In this document: positions 16,096-25,387 of the stretch, one piece after another
Position numbering within the stretch: position 1 is the stretch's first letter
How the letters are laid out: the number at the start of each line of letters is the position of its first letter
Assembly (NCBI RefSeq): GCF_019668465.1
Contig: NZ_AP024828.1
Location: forward strand, 62,001 to 126,000
Length of the DNA: 64,000 bases
Source: Mycobacterium senriense
Lineage (GTDB): Bacteria; Actinomycetota; Actinomycetes; Mycobacteriales; Mycobacteriaceae
Reading direction: 5' to 3'
The notes under the pieces: generated by a model
What the model saw: the letters and a program-made list of their open reading frames with translations, nothing else
The model's database searches: none
Told to the model about the DNA's origin: nothing
Position numbers and translations under genes: made by a program

Positions 16096-17289
16096 TCAAC
16101 AGGTCAGCAGCATGCACCCCGCGACGGGCCCACCGCCGACGGAGACAACGCCCACCTCGGGGCGACGCGATAGCTGCCGCTCCCCCGCGTCGCCACGCAG
16201 CTGCAGGCACCCTTCGTGCAGCGCCCAGTAGCCGTGCATGCGCCCTGCCGAGAGTTGGCCCCCGTAGGTGTTCAGCGGCAGGTGCCCGTCGGGGGCGATC
16301 CGTTCCCCGCCCTCGACGAACGGGCCACCCTCGCCGTCGCCGCAGACCCCCAGCGCTTCCAGCCACGCCAGCGTGAGATAGGTGAATCCGTCGTAGAGCT
16401 GGGCGACCTGGAGGTCGGCGGGCTTCAACGTCGTGCGCGACCACATCTGCGCCGTCGCATCCGACATCGCCATCTTCGGGTAGTCCGCGCGGTGAAACCA
16501 GCCGCCGGCGCCGTCGGACCCGCCGATCGCCTCCACCTTCACCGCGCGGTGGGGACAGTCGGCCGCGTACTCCGCATGCGAGACCACCACCCCGATCGAG
16601 CCGTCGATCGGGACGTCGCAGTCCAGCAGCCCCAATGGGGTGGACACCGGCCGGGCGCCCAGGTAGTCGGCCATCGTCATCGGATCCCGGTAGACCGCAC
16701 GGGGATTCAGCGCCGCGTTGCGCCTGCCGTTGAGCGCTATCCAGCCCAGCTGTTCCTTGGTTGTCCCGTACAGGTCCATGTGGCGGCGGCAGTTCAGCGC
16801 CAGCCAGTTGGCGGCCGAATAAGCGTGCGCGGCAACCAGATCGTTGACGTCATCCATGGCGCCGACGGCGGGCTTCGGCTCGCCTTCGGGTGTCTCGAAC
16901 ATGCGCGCCAGTGGCGGGGCCGGTGCGTTCTCTTCCTGCTTGACCGGAACCGTGCCGCCGAGCATCTGGATCGTCCGGTAGACCACCACGTGGCGGGCGC
17001 GGCGTTCGGCGACCGCGCGGCACGCCGACATCACCGGCGAAAGCAGGCCGCCGGTGCCGAAGCCCGACCCGCAGTCCGCGGCGTCGATGCGCAGCTGGGC
17101 ATTGACGTCCGCCGCGGGTGTGTCACCCAGCGTGGCGATGCCGTCGATGTCGCCGGCGGCCAGCCCGGCGTCCTCGATGGCGGTGCGCACCGCCTCCATG
17201 GTCAGCTCCAGGCACGGGATGCCGGTGCGGCGGCCGATTCGTGAGATGCCGACGCCGGACAAGATCGCGTCTTTTTCGAAAAGCGTCAT
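16096..17289 (-). CDS. Thiolase-like / lipid-transfer (SCP-x type) protein
   Basis: A 397-residue member of the thiolase-like Ltp group. It has the fold segments DIDGIATLGD, SGFGTGGLLSP and VAQLYDGFTYLTLAWLEALG, and ends in GGGPVAGCMLLTC. The usual nucleophilic Cys of degradative thiolases is not obvious at the expected place, as in Ltp-type aldolases/thiolases that cleave steroid or acyl side chains with a DUF35 partner. Such a partner (17353-17688) is divergently encoded 63 bases away. The ATG at 17289 is preferred to the GTG two codons upstream. The substrate is unknown. Confidence 0.82.
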   Translation of the reverse strand: MTLFEKDAILSGVGISRIGRRTGIPCLELTMEAVRTAIEDAGLAAGDIDGIATLGDTPAADVNAQLRIDAADCGSGFGTGGLLSPVMSACRAVAERRARHVVVYRTIQMLGGTVPVKQEENAPAPPLARMFETPEGEPKPAVGAMDDVNDLVAAHAYSAANWLALNCRRHMDLYGTTKEQLGWIALNGRRNAALNPRAVYRDPMTMADYLGARPVSTPLGLLDCDVPIDGSIGVVVSHAEYAADCPHRAVKVEAIGGSDGAGGWFHRADYPKMAMSDATAQMWSRTTLKPADLQVAQLYDGFTYLTLAWLEALGVCGDGEGGPFVEGGERIAPDGHLPLNTYGGQLSAGRMHGYWALHEGCLQLRGDAGERQLSRRPEVGVVSVGGGPVAGCMLLTC

Positions 17290-17339
17290 GTACACCGCCC
17301 GTCAGACCACACCCGTCACCGCATCGAATCAATTGAGTG

Positions 17340-17345
17340 TACTGT
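17340..17345 (+). promoter_or_regulatory. -10 element of a leaderless DUF35 transcript
   Basis: TACTGT ends seven bases before the GTG start of the DUF35 gene, so transcription would start at or next to the start codon. No ribosome site is visible. Leaderless transcripts are common in mycobacteria. Confidence 0.5.
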
Positions 17346-17352
17346 ATTCGTC

Positions 17353-17688
17353 GTGTCGAACGGGCCGCTGCTCATCGAGTACTGCGACGGCTGCGCGCGC
17401 TGGGTGCATCCGGGCGGCGGCGGATGCCGCGAGTGCGGGGGCACGCTGGAGGCGCGAGAAGTTTCCGGGCGGGGCACCGTGTTCACCTTCACGGTCAACC
17501 ATCACCCGTACAACCCGGAGATCCCCACCCCTTATGTCATCGCGATCGTCGAGCTCGCCGAACAGAGCGGCCTGCGGGTCGCGGCCAATATCGTTGACTG
17601 CGAGCCGGATTCGGTGAGCTGCGGCATGCCCGTCGCCCTGCGGCCGGAGCGCGGCAGCGGCGGCGCGGCGCAATTCGCGCCGGCCTGA
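17353..17688 (+). CDS. DUF35 OB-fold/zinc-ribbon protein
   Basis: A 111-residue acyl-CoA-associated DUF35 protein. The N-terminal zinc ribbon CDGCARW...CRECGG (Cys pairs at about 11/14 and 25/28) is followed by an OB-fold with GRGTVFTFTVNHHPYNPEIPTPYVIAIVEL, the DUF35 signature. Such proteins form complexes with thiolase-like Ltp enzymes or hydratases. The neighbour at 16096-17289 is the likely partner, though divergently transcribed. The GTG start has a -10 seven bases upstream and probably a leaderless mRNA. Confidence 0.87.
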   Translation: MSNGPLLIEYCDGCARWVHPGGGGCRECGGTLEAREVSGRGTVFTFTVNHHPYNPEIPTPYVIAIVELAEQSGLRVAANIVDCEPDSVSCGMPVALRPERGSGGAAQFAPA

Positions 17689-17698
17689 CCGCGTCGGA

Positions 17699-19864
17699 CT
17701 AGTTGATCAGCGGGTCACGCGGCATGCCGAGGATCCGCTCGGCGATCTGATTGCGCGTCACTTCCGACGTACCGCCGGCGATCGCCATCCCGCGAGCCCC
17801 CATCATCAGCCGGCCGGCCAGGGCGCCGGCACCGTCGGTGAGCGCGACCTCGGGGCCCAGCAGCGCCGCCATGATCGCGGCGCCCTCCACCATGTGCTCG
17901 GCCAGCTTGAGTTTGGTGACGTTGCCTTCCGGGCCGGGTCCCGCGCCTTCGACGCTGCGCGCGGCGCGCCGCAGGTTCAGCAGCCGCAGCGCGGTTTCCT
18001 CGGCGAGATACGACCCGACTCGAATTCGCCCGCCGGCCAACCGATCCGGGTGTTGCTCGGTGAGCTGCACCAGTTGGTCGGCCAGCCCCTCGTAGAACGA
18101 TCCGCTGCCGCCGATGCTGACGCGTTCGTTGCCCAGCGTCGCGCGCGCGACGGTCCACCCGGAGTTGGGCGTGCCGACGACGTCCTCGTCGGGGACGAAC
18201 AGGTCATTGAAGAAGACCTCGTTGAAGTCCGAGCCGCCGGTGATCTGCCGCAGTGGGCGCACCTCGACATCGGGTGCCTTCATGTCAACGATCACCGTGG
18301 TGATGCCGGCGTGCTTCTTGGCGTCGGGGTCGGTGCGCACGGTGGCCAGCCCGCGCGCACAGTAGTGCGCCCCGCTGGTCCAAACCTTCTGGCCGTTGAT
18401 CTTCCAGCCGCCGTCCACCCGGGTGGCGCGCGTCTTGATGGACGCGGCGTCCGAGCCGGCGTCGGGCTCGGAGAACAGCTGGCACCAGATCTCGTCCTTG
18501 CGCAGCGCCTTCTCCACGAATCGTTCGATCTGCCAAGGCGTTCCGTGCTGGATCAGGGTCAGGATCACCCAGCCGGTGATGCCGTAATCCGGTCGCTTGA
18601 TGCCGGCCGCGCGGAACTCCTCCTCGATCACCAGCTGCTCGACGGCGTCCGCCGCGCGCCCCCACGGCTTGGGCCAGTGCGGCATCACGTAGCCGGTCTC
18701 GATCAGCTTGTCGCGCTGGGCCTCTTTGCCCAGGGCGGCGATCTCGGTGGCGTCGGCGCGGATGCTGGTGCGCAGTTCCTCGGCTTCCGGCGGCAGGTCC
18801 AGACTGTTGTCGCGGACGGCGCCGGCGGCGGTGCGCTCGAAGACGTCGCCAGCCGGCGCGTCACCGCCGAACAGCGCCGCGCTCACCACCGCCCGGCGCA
18901 GATGCAGGTGCGCGTCGTGCTCCCAGGTGAAGCCGATGCCGCCGTGCACCTGGATGTTGAGTTCGGCGTTGCGGACGTAGGCCGGGAAGGCCAGCGCCGC
19001 GGCCACCGCGGCGATCAACCGGAATTGCTCCTCGTCCTCGGACGCCGCGCGGGCGGCGTCCCAGACGGCGGCGATCCCGGACTCCGCGCCCACTAGCATG
19101 TTCGCGCAGTGATGCTTGACCGCTTGGAAAGTGGCGATGGTGCGCCCGAATTGCTGGCGCACCTTGGCGTAGTCGACGGCGGTGTCGACGCAGTCCGACG
19201 CCCCGCCCACGGCCTCGGCGGCCAGCAGGGTGCGAGCCCGGGCCAGCGCCGATTTGCGCGCCCCCGTCAGGACGTCGTCACCGGAGACGCGCACGTTATG
19301 CAGGCGGACGCGTCCGGACCGCCGCGTCGGATCGAAGTTCTCCGGCACCTCGACCGAGACACCGTCGCGGCCGCGCTCGAGCACCAGCACGTCGTCGCCC
19401 GCGGCGATCACCAGCAGCTCGGCCAGCCCGGCGCCCAACACGATTCCGGCCTCGCCCTCGGCCACGCCGTCGTTGACCCGCACCTGGCCGCCCAGCCCGA
19501 TGCCCGCGGTGACGGTTCCGTCGATGAGACCGGGCAGCAGCCGCGACTTCTGTTCGGCGGTACCGTCTTTGGCGATCACCGCGGAGGCGATCACAATCGG
19601 CACGAACGGCCCCGGCGCCACCGCGCGACCGAGTTCTTCGATCACCACAACGAGTTCGGGCAGCCCGAAGCCCGAGCCGCCGTATTCCTCGTCGACGTGC
19701 AGGCCGAGCCAGCCGAGTTCGACCAGGTTCTGCCAGAACCCGGGGCGCGGCTCGTCCGTGGCGTCGAGCAGCGACCGCGCCGCCCACCGCGCCTTCTGCG
19801 AGGTCAAGAACCCGCGAGCTACCTCGGCGAGTTCACGATGGTCGTCGGTTATTGCGATACCCAT
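17699..19864 (-). CDS. fadE22: Fused double acyl-CoA dehydrogenase FadE22
   Basis: A 721-residue protein, the length of M. tuberculosis FadE22 (Rv3061c). It consists of two ACAD-like halves: residues about 1-370 (GWLGLHVDEEYGGSGFGLPELV, QVHGGIGFTWEHDAHLHLRRA) and about 380-721 (QLFSEPDAGSDAASIKTRATRVDGGWKINGQKVW, GGTSEVTRNQIAERILGMPRD). In many actinobacteria such pairs are separate subunits of an alpha2beta2 enzyme for sterol or branched acyl-CoAs; here they are one chain. The ATG at 19864 has GAGGAGGG upstream. It introduces an alpha,beta double bond using FAD. The substrate is not deducible. Confidence 0.94.
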   Translation of the reverse strand: MGIAITDDHRELAEVARGFLTSQKARWAARSLLDATDEPRPGFWQNLVELGWLGLHVDEEYGGSGFGLPELVVVIEELGRAVAPGPFVPIVIASAVIAKDGTAEQKSRLLPGLIDGTVTAGIGLGGQVRVNDGVAEGEAGIVLGAGLAELLVIAAGDDVLVLERGRDGVSVEVPENFDPTRRSGRVRLHNVRVSGDDVLTGARKSALARARTLLAAEAVGGASDCVDTAVDYAKVRQQFGRTIATFQAVKHHCANMLVGAESGIAAVWDAARAASEDEEQFRLIAAVAAALAFPAYVRNAELNIQVHGGIGFTWEHDAHLHLRRAVVSAALFGGDAPAGDVFERTAAGAVRDNSLDLPPEAEELRTSIRADATEIAALGKEAQRDKLIETGYVMPHWPKPWGRAADAVEQLVIEEEFRAAGIKRPDYGITGWVILTLIQHGTPWQIERFVEKALRKDEIWCQLFSEPDAGSDAASIKTRATRVDGGWKINGQKVWTSGAHYCARGLATVRTDPDAKKHAGITTVIVDMKAPDVEVRPLRQITGGSDFNEVFFNDLFVPDEDVVGTPNSGWTVARATLGNERVSIGGSGSFYEGLADQLVQLTEQHPDRLAGGRIRVGSYLAEETALRLLNLRRAARSVEGAGPGPEGNVTKLKLAEHMVEGAAIMAALLGPEVALTDGAGALAGRLMMGARGMAIAGGTSEVTRNQIAERILGMPRDPLIN

Positions 19865-19964
19865 GAGGGCCCTCCTCGCGCCGCATGCCAGCCGGGTGTG
19901 ATCGTCCCGCTCCCGCTCGGACCGCCGCGCGGTCCGCATCGTCGGAGCTGAAGCTGGGTGGCCT

Positions 19965-19989
19965 GCCCCGCTTCGAGGGGAAGCGGGGC
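19965..19989 (-). terminator. Terminator hairpin after the SDR gene
   Basis: GCCCCGCTT and AAGCGGGGC form a perfect 9-bp stem with a 7-base loop, about 50 bases beyond the SDR stop and before fadE22. Confidence 0.6.
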
Positions 19990-20039
19990 GGCTGCCTAAA
20001 GAGTGTACTTAATGCGGGGAGGGCCCCAGCGGGGGGCGT

Positions 20040-20807
20040 CTACTTGGGCGCGAACCGCTGCCCGGCGTCCAGTCGCAGGCACTGGCCGTTGAGCATCGGG
20101 TTGTCCACGATGGCCGCGGCCAGCTTCGCGTACTCCTCCGGACGGCCGAGGCGCTTGGGGAACGCCGCATCCTTCGTCAGCTGCGTCGCGAACTCGTCGG
20201 GAATGCCCTGGGTCAGCCCCGTGGCGAACAGGCTCGGGGCGATCCCCAGCACCCGGATGCCCACCGAGCCCAGGTCGCGGGCCATGGTCAGGCACATCCC
20301 AGCGATCCCCGCCTTGGCGGCGGTGTAGGCGACCTGCCCGATCTGGCCCTCGAAGGCCGCGATGGAGGCGGTGTTGATGATGACGCCGCGCTCCCCGGTG
20401 TCGGGGTCTTCGGGCTCGTTCTTGGCCATGTGCGCGGCGGCCAGCCGGCTGATGTTGAAGGTGGCGATCAGGTTCAGATCGATCACGGACTGGAAGGATT
20501 CGAGGTCATGCGGACCGGACTTGGTCAGCGTCCGCTTGGCGATACCGCCGCCCGCGGTGGTGATCACGACGTGCAGGCCGCCGAGCTTGTCGACCGCGGC
20601 CTGCAGGGTCTCTTCGGTGCCGGTGAAGTCGGTGACGTCAACCGGGTAGAAGGTGCCCCCGACGCCCTCGGCGACCGTCTTGCCGTCGGAACCCTCGCGG
20701 TCGAGAATGGCGACATCGGCGCCGCGTTCGTGCAGCAGCTCGGCGCTGGCCCGGCCCATTCCCGATGCGCCGCCGATGACGACGACCTTCTTCCCACTGA
20801 TCTCCAT
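20040..20807 (-). CDS. SDR, 3-hydroxyacyl-CoA dehydrogenase (HSD10-like)
   Basis: A 255-residue classical SDR. The NAD motif GGASGMG is at residues 12-18 with an Asp (ILDREG) after beta-2 favouring NAD+. TTAGGGI, the catalytic Ser of INTASIAAFEGQIGQ and the YTAAK pair follow. The closest type is the HSD10-like 3-hydroxy-2-methylacyl-CoA dehydrogenase (GIRVLGIAPSLFATGLTQGIPDE). It probably acts in beta-oxidation of branched acyl-CoAs. It is divergent from ligB, with two palindromes between them. GGAGACG lies upstream of the ATG. Confidence 0.9.
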   Translation of the reverse strand: MEISGKKVVVIGGASGMGRASAELLHERGADVAILDREGSDGKTVAEGVGGTFYPVDVTDFTGTEETLQAAVDKLGGLHVVITTAGGGIAKRTLTKSGPHDLESFQSVIDLNLIATFNISRLAAAHMAKNEPEDPDTGERGVIINTASIAAFEGQIGQVAYTAAKAGIAGMCLTMARDLGSVGIRVLGIAPSLFATGLTQGIPDEFATQLTKDAAFPKRLGRPEEYAKLAAAIVDNPMLNGQCLRLDAGQRFAPK

Positions 20808-20847
20808 CCGGACGTCTCCTTTGTGGTTGTCACAATCACTGCGATCT

Positions 20848-20875
20848 GTAACGTTACGTAGGCACGCTAGCGTGC
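20848..20875. promoter_or_regulatory. Two palindromes between the SDR gene and ligB
   Basis: GTAACGTTAC (20848-20857) and GCACGCTAGCGTGC (20862-20875) are perfect palindromes four bases apart in the divergent promoter. Both could be operators for acyl-CoA-responsive regulators. The second could instead form a hairpin in either 5' leader. Confidence 0.5.
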
Positions 20876-20918
20876 TCGCTCTTCAGGCCTGTCACCGAGC
20901 CATGCCAAGCTGGCAACC

Positions 20919-22448
20919 GTGCTCCTCATCGACGTGGCAATGACGTCAACCGATGTCGGGAGCACGTCGTCGCGGCTGACCAAGGTCGCCCACATCGCCG
21001 GCCTGCTGACCCGCGCCGCGCCCGACGCCACGGTGGTCGCCGTCATCGTGTCGTGGCTTTCTGGTGAGTTGCGGCAACGCCAGATCGGCGTGGGCTGGGC
21101 GGCGCTGCGCTCGCGCCCGCCGGCGGCCTCGCACGCCTCGCTGACCGTCGCCGGCGTCGACGCCACCTTCTCCGAGATCGGCGCCGTGTCGGGTAAGGGC
21201 GCGCAGGCGCGCCGCGCCGCGCTGCTGGACGCCCTGTTCGCCGCCGCCACCGACACCGAGCAGACCTTTCTGGTGCGACTACTCGGCGGTGAACTGCGCC
21301 AGGGCGCGCTGGCCGGGATCATGGCCGACGCCGTGGCCAAGGCCGCCGGCATCCCGGCCGCCGCGGTGCAGCGCGCCGCCATGCTGGGCGGGGACCTGCC
21401 GGCGGTCGCGGCGGCCGCCCTGTCCGGTGCGGCGTCGGCGCTGGACGCGTTCACCCTGCGGGTCGGCCGCCCGGTCGGCCCGATGCTGGCGCAGACCGCG
21501 ACGGGCGTGGCCGATGCGATCGAACGCCACGGCGGCGCAACGATTTTCGAAGCCAAGCTGGACGGGGCGCGGGTGCAGATTCACCGCGCCGGTGACGAGG
21601 TCACCGTCTACACCCGAAGCCTCGACGATGTCACCGCCCGGCTGCCCGAGGTGGTGGAGGCGACGCTGGCGCTGCCGGTCGACGACCTGATCGCCGACGG
21701 CGAGGCCATCGCGCTGCGGCCCGACAACCGTCCCCACCGGTTCCAGGTCACCGCCTCACGGTTCGGCCGCTCGGTCGACATCGCCGCAGCCCTTGCCGCG
21801 CAGCGACTTTCGGTATTCTTCTTCGACATCCTGCATCGCGACGGCGTCGACCTGATCGACGCCCCGACCACCGAGAGACTGGCCGCCCTCGACGCGTTGG
21901 TGCCCCCGGCGCAGCGAGTCGACCGGCTGCTCACCGCCGACCCCGCGCAGGCCGGCGCCTTCCTGGACGCGACCCTGGCCGCCGGCCACGAGGGCGTGAT
22001 GGCCAAGGCGCCCGACGCGCCGTATGCGGCGGGGCGCCGCGGAGCGGGCTGGCTGAAGGTCAAGCCTGTGCACACGCTGGATCTGGTGGTGCTCGCGGTG
22101 GAGTGGGGATCGGGGCGGCGCCGCGGCAAACTCTCCAACATCCACCTGGGCGCGCGTGACCCGGCCAGCGGCGAATTCGTCATGGTGGGAAAGACTTTCA
22201 AGGGCATGACCGACGCCATGCTGCAGTGGCAGACCGCCCGGTTCAGCGAACTCGCGGTCGGCGGGACGGACGGCTACGTCGTCCATCTGCGGCCCGAACA
22301 GGTGGTCGAAATCGCGCTGGACGGCGTGCAGAAATCGTCGCGCTACCCCGGCGGGCTGGCGCTGCGGTTCGCCCGCGTGGTGCGCTATCGCGACGACAAG
22401 AGCCCCGCCGAGGCCGACACCATCGACGCCGTGCGCGCGCTGTACTGA
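20919..22448 (+). CDS. ligB: ATP-dependent DNA ligase LigB
   Basis: A 509-residue ligase matching M. tuberculosis LigB (Rv3062) along its length. The N-terminal DNA-binding domain spans about residues 1-190. The nucleotidyltransferase motif [10 protein letters not shown] has the adenylated Lys213, with motifs [24 protein letters not shown] and [15 protein letters not shown] downstream, then an OB-fold ([22 protein letters not shown]). It seals nicks by ATP; NAD+-dependent LigA is the essential enzyme in mycobacteria, so LigB is accessory. The start is GTG. Confidence 0.96.
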   Translation: MLLIDVAMTSTDVGSTSSRLTKVAHIAGLLTRAAPDATVVAVIVSWLSGELRQRQIGVGWAALRSRPPAASHASLTVAGVDATFSEIGAVSGKGAQARRAALLDALFAAATDTEQTFLVRLLGGELRQGALAGIMADAVAKAAGIPAAAVQRAAMLGGDLPAVAAAALSGAASALDAFTLRVGRPVGPMLAQTATGVADAIERHGGATIFEAKLDGARVQIHRAGDEVTVYTRSLDDVTARLPEVVEATLALPVDDLIADGEAIALRPDNRPHRFQVTASRFGRSVDIAAALAAQRLSVFFFDILHRDGVDLIDAPTTERLAALDALVPPAQRVDRLLTADPAQAGAFLDATLAAGHEGVMAKAPDAPYAAGRRGAGWLKVKPVHTLDLVVLAVEWGSGRRRGKLSNIHLGARDPASGEFVMVGKTFKGMTDAMLQWQTARFSELAVGGTDGYVVHLRPEQVVEIALDGVQKSSRYPGGLALRFARVVRYRDDKSPAEADTIDAVRALY

Positions 22449-22502
22449 ACCAGGGCTTTTCTGGACAGGCGCCGTTAATTCAACGCGCGTAGGGTTTCCG
22501 CC

Positions 22503-24782
22503 GTGGCAGTCACAGAGCACGGCACCGACGTCAGCTACATCCACACCGACGATGACCTGCCACCCGTCGCGGTTGTCGACCGCTCCCCCATCACGGCGCG
22601 GCACAAGATCGTGTTCGCGATCGTCGCCGTGCTCGGCGCGGTCGCCTGGGCGATCATCGCGTTCGCCCGGGGCGAGACGGTGAACGCGGTGTGGATCGTC
22701 GTCGCGGCGATCTGTACCTACCTGATCGGATTCCGGTTCTACGCCCGGCTGATCGAATTGAAGATCGTCCGGCCGCGCGACGACCACGCCACGCCCGCCG
22801 AGATCCTCGACGACGGCACCGATTACGTGCCGACCGACCGTCGGGTGCTCTTCGGCCATCACTTCGCCGCCATCGCCGGGGCCGGGCCGCTCGTCGGCCC
22901 GGTGCTGGCCACCCAGATGGGCTATCTGCCCTGCAGCATCTGGATCGTCCTCGGCGCGGTATTCGCCGGGGCGGTGCAGGACTACCTGGTGCTGTGGATC
23001 TCCACCCGGCGGCGGGGCCGTTCGCTCGGCCAGATGGCGCGCGACGAGCTGGGCGCCACCGGCGGGGCCGCCGCGATGGTCGGCGTGCTCGTCATCATGG
23101 TGATGATCATCGCGGTGCTCGCCCTGGTGGTGGTGCGCGGGCTGGCCCAGAGCCCGTGGGGCGTGTTCTCCATCGCCATGACCATTCCCATCGCCCTCTT
23201 CATGGGCTGCTACCTGCGGTTCCTGCGGCCGGGGCGGGTAGGCGAGGTCTCCCTCATCGGTTTCGCGTTGCTGATGCTCGCCGTGGTCTCAGGCAACTGG
23301 GTCAGCGAAACCTCTTGGGGCGCATCGTGGTTGAACCTCTCGGCCGTCACCGTTTGCTGGCTGATCATCATCTACGGCTTCGTGGCGTCGGCGCTGCCGG
23401 TGTGGCTGCTGCTGGCGCCGCGCGACTACCTGTCGACGTTCATGAAGATCGGGGCCATCACGTTGCTGGCACTCGGCATCTTCCTCGCGCATCCGCTCAT
23501 CCAGGCGCCGGCGGTCTCGCGGTTCGCCCACCGGGGCGACGGGCCGGTGTTCGCCGGCTCGCTGTTTCCGTTCCTGTTCATCACCATCGCGTGCGGCGCG
23601 CTGTCCGGATTCCACGCGCTGATCTCGTCCGGAACCACGCCCAAGCTGCTGGAGAAGGAAAGCCAGATGCGCTTCATCGGCTACGGCGGCATGCTGACCG
23701 AGTCGTTCGTCGCCGTCATGGCGCTGATCAGTGCGGCCGTCCTCGACCAGCATGTGTACTTCGCGCTCAATGCCCCGGCCGCGCAGACCGGCGGCACCGC
23801 GGCCACCGCGGCGCACTACGTCAACGGCCTGGGGTTGTCGGGCGGCCCGGCGACCGCGGACCAGCTGAACCAGGCCGCCGCCGGGGTCGGCGAGAAGTCG
23901 ATCGTGTCACGCACCGGCGGCGCCCCGACGCTGGCGGTGGGCATGTCCGAGGTGTTGAACCGGGCCTTCGGCGGCGCCGGGCTCAAGGCGTTCTGGTACC
24001 ACTTCGCGATCATGTTCGAGGCGCTGTTCATCCTGACCGCCGTCGACGCGGGCACCCGGGTCGCGCGGTTCATGCTCTCCGACGCGCTGGGCAACCTGGG
24101 CGGGCCGCTGGCCAAACTGCAAAACCCGAGTTGGCGCCCGGGCGTCTGGGGTTGCAGCCTGGCGGTGGTCGCCGCATGGGGCGGCATCCTGCTGATGGGC
24201 GTTACCGATCCGCTGGGCGGCATCAACACCCTGTTCCCGCTGTTCGGCATCGCCAACCAGCTGCTCGCGGCGATCGCGCTGACCGTCATCACCGTGATCG
24301 TCATCAAGAAGGGCCTGCTGAAATGGGCGTGGGTCCCCGGGGTGCCGCTGCTGTGGGATCTGATGGTCACGCTGACCGCGTCGTGGCAGAAGATCTTCTC
24401 CGCGGATCCCGCCGTCGGCTACTGGACGCAACACTTCCGGTACCTGGCCGCCAGGAGCGCCGGCAAGACGTCGTTCGGGTCGGCCAAGAACGCCCATCAG
24501 CTCGACGAGGTCATCCGCAACACCTTCATCCAGGGCACGCTGTCCGTCTTGTTCGCGGTGGCCGTCGTCGTCGTGCTGATCGCCGGAGTCCTGGTCGCGC
24601 TCGGGGCAATTCGCGGTCCGGGCAGCAAGTTGAGCCGGCCGCTGACGGAGGAAGACCCGGTGCCCTCGAGGTTGTTCGCGCCCTCGGGTCTGGTCCCCAC
24701 CGCCGCCGAACGCGAGGTGCAACGCAGGTGGGACGGGCTGCCGACGTCGACTCCCGGGGTCCTCGGCGCTCAGGAGCGTTGA
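22503..24782 (+). CDS. cstA: Carbon starvation protein CstA (peptide/pyruvate-type transporter)
   Basis: A 759-residue membrane protein of the CstA family, near the length of M. tuberculosis CstA (Rv3063). About 16-18 hydrophobic segments are visible. Family motifs include FGHHFAAIAGAGPLVGPVLATQMG, a DYL segment (GAVQDYLVLW), SGFHALISSGTTPKLL and a late GGINTLFPLFGIANQLLAA. E. coli relatives import peptides or pyruvate on starvation; the mycobacterial substrate is not fixed. The start is GTG, 54 bases after ligB on the same strand. The hydrophilic tail ends in a Pro/Arg-rich region. Confidence 0.95.
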   Translation: MAVTEHGTDVSYIHTDDDLPPVAVVDRSPITARHKIVFAIVAVLGAVAWAIIAFARGETVNAVWIVVAAICTYLIGFRFYARLIELKIVRPRDDHATPAEILDDGTDYVPTDRRVLFGHHFAAIAGAGPLVGPVLATQMGYLPCSIWIVLGAVFAGAVQDYLVLWISTRRRGRSLGQMARDELGATGGAAAMVGVLVIMVMIIAVLALVVVRGLAQSPWGVFSIAMTIPIALFMGCYLRFLRPGRVGEVSLIGFALLMLAVVSGNWVSETSWGASWLNLSAVTVCWLIIIYGFVASALPVWLLLAPRDYLSTFMKIGAITLLALGIFLAHPLIQAPAVSRFAHRGDGPVFAGSLFPFLFITIACGALSGFHALISSGTTPKLLEKESQMRFIGYGGMLTESFVAVMALISAAVLDQHVYFALNAPAAQTGGTAATAAHYVNGLGLSGGPATADQLNQAAAGVGEKSIVSRTGGAPTLAVGMSEVLNRAFGGAGLKAFWYHFAIMFEALFILTAVDAGTRVARFMLSDALGNLGGPLAKLQNPSWRPGVWGCSLAVVAAWGGILLMGVTDPLGGINTLFPLFGIANQLLAAIALTVITVIVIKKGLLKWAWVPGVPLLWDLMVTLTASWQKIFSADPAVGYWTQHFRYLAARSAGKTSFGSAKNAHQLDEVIRNTFIQGTLSVLFAVAVVVVLIAGVLVALGAIRGPGSKLSRPLTEEDPVPSRLFAPSGLVPTAAEREVQRRWDGLPTSTPGVLGAQER

Positions 24783-24835
24783 CCGCCCCCTGACCGGTAC
24801 CTGCCCAGGTGTCGCGGCGGGCCGCGCACAAACAG

Positions 24836-24847
24836 GTAGTCGACTAC
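24836..24847. promoter_or_regulatory. 12-base palindrome before the small-protein/Hsp70 operon
   Basis: GTAGTCGACTAC is a perfect palindrome 74 bases before the first start codon of the next gene group. It could be an operator. No other support is visible. Confidence 0.3.
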
Positions 24848-24920
24848 GCGTGCCTACTGGTGATCGCCGACCTTACGTTGACTGCATCACCGGCAGACCA
24901 ACGCGAAGAAGGTGGACGAA

Positions 24921-25205
24921 ATGCTGGTCACGCCAATGGGACTCCGGACCGCGCCCGACACCCAGCCCATTCCGCAACCGCCCTCGGTCGAAGCGGCATC
25001 CGAAGAGGTCCTGATCAGCACCCAACAGGTGCTCTTCGGCACCGCCGCAGTCCGGGCGACGCGCCGCGCCCCCCTCGCCGGCCGGATCGCCACCGTGCTG
25101 CGACGGATGGCCACCGACGCGAATCAGCCGGGGCACCCCCACTACCCGACGCATTACGCCTACCTCGAAGACTCCCGTATGGCGCGCGAAATGGACAGGC
25201 TGTGA
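24921..25205 (+). CDS. Small hypothetical protein, first gene of Hsp70/PPK2 operon
   Basis: A 94-residue soluble protein of no recognised family. The first part is Pro-rich (DTQPIPQPPSVEAASEE); the middle is basic (RATRRAPLAGRIATVLRRMATD); the end is acidic/polar (HYAYLEDSRMAREMDRL). The ATG at 24921 is preferred to a GTG three codons earlier because AAGGTGG lies just upstream. Its TGA overlaps the GTG of the next small gene (GTGA), so the two are coupled. Context suggests an accessory role in the following stress-type operon. Confidence 0.65.
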   Translation: MLVTPMGLRTAPDTQPIPQPPSVEAASEEVLISTQQVLFGTAAVRATRRAPLAGRIATVLRRMATDANQPGHPHYPTHYAYLEDSRMAREMDRL

Positions 25206-25318
25206 ACGCGATCGTCAGCGTCGCCTGCGTCGGGTTGATGGTGCTGCTCGCAATGGGGACGCACAGCCTGCAGTGGCGGCTCGAGCGCAACGACTACGAG
25301 CGCCATTTCGAGGACTGA
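25202..25318 (+). CDS. 38-residue single-pass membrane microprotein
   Basis: The sequence starts with a hydrophobic helix (AIVSVACVGLMVLLAMGTHSL) and ends with a charged tail (RLERNDYERHFED). The GTG start at 25202 overlaps the preceding TGA by the classic 4-base GTGA, which is the main argument that it is translated. It would be a small inner-membrane protein with its tail in the cytosol. Function is unknown. Confidence 0.6.
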   Translation: MNAIVSVACVGLMVLLAMGTHSLQWRLERNDYERHFED

Positions 25319-25387
25319 CCGAACGCCGACGGCACGCCGCGCAAAAAGGTCGTGCCCAAGCCCGCGTCGCGGTCCTAAACTTGCGCG

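Noticed and set aside
24809..25201. Longer reading of the 38-residue microprotein (169 codons)
   Set aside because: The upstream part is out of frame with and overlaps the preceding small gene and has shadow composition; the GTGA junction supports the short form.
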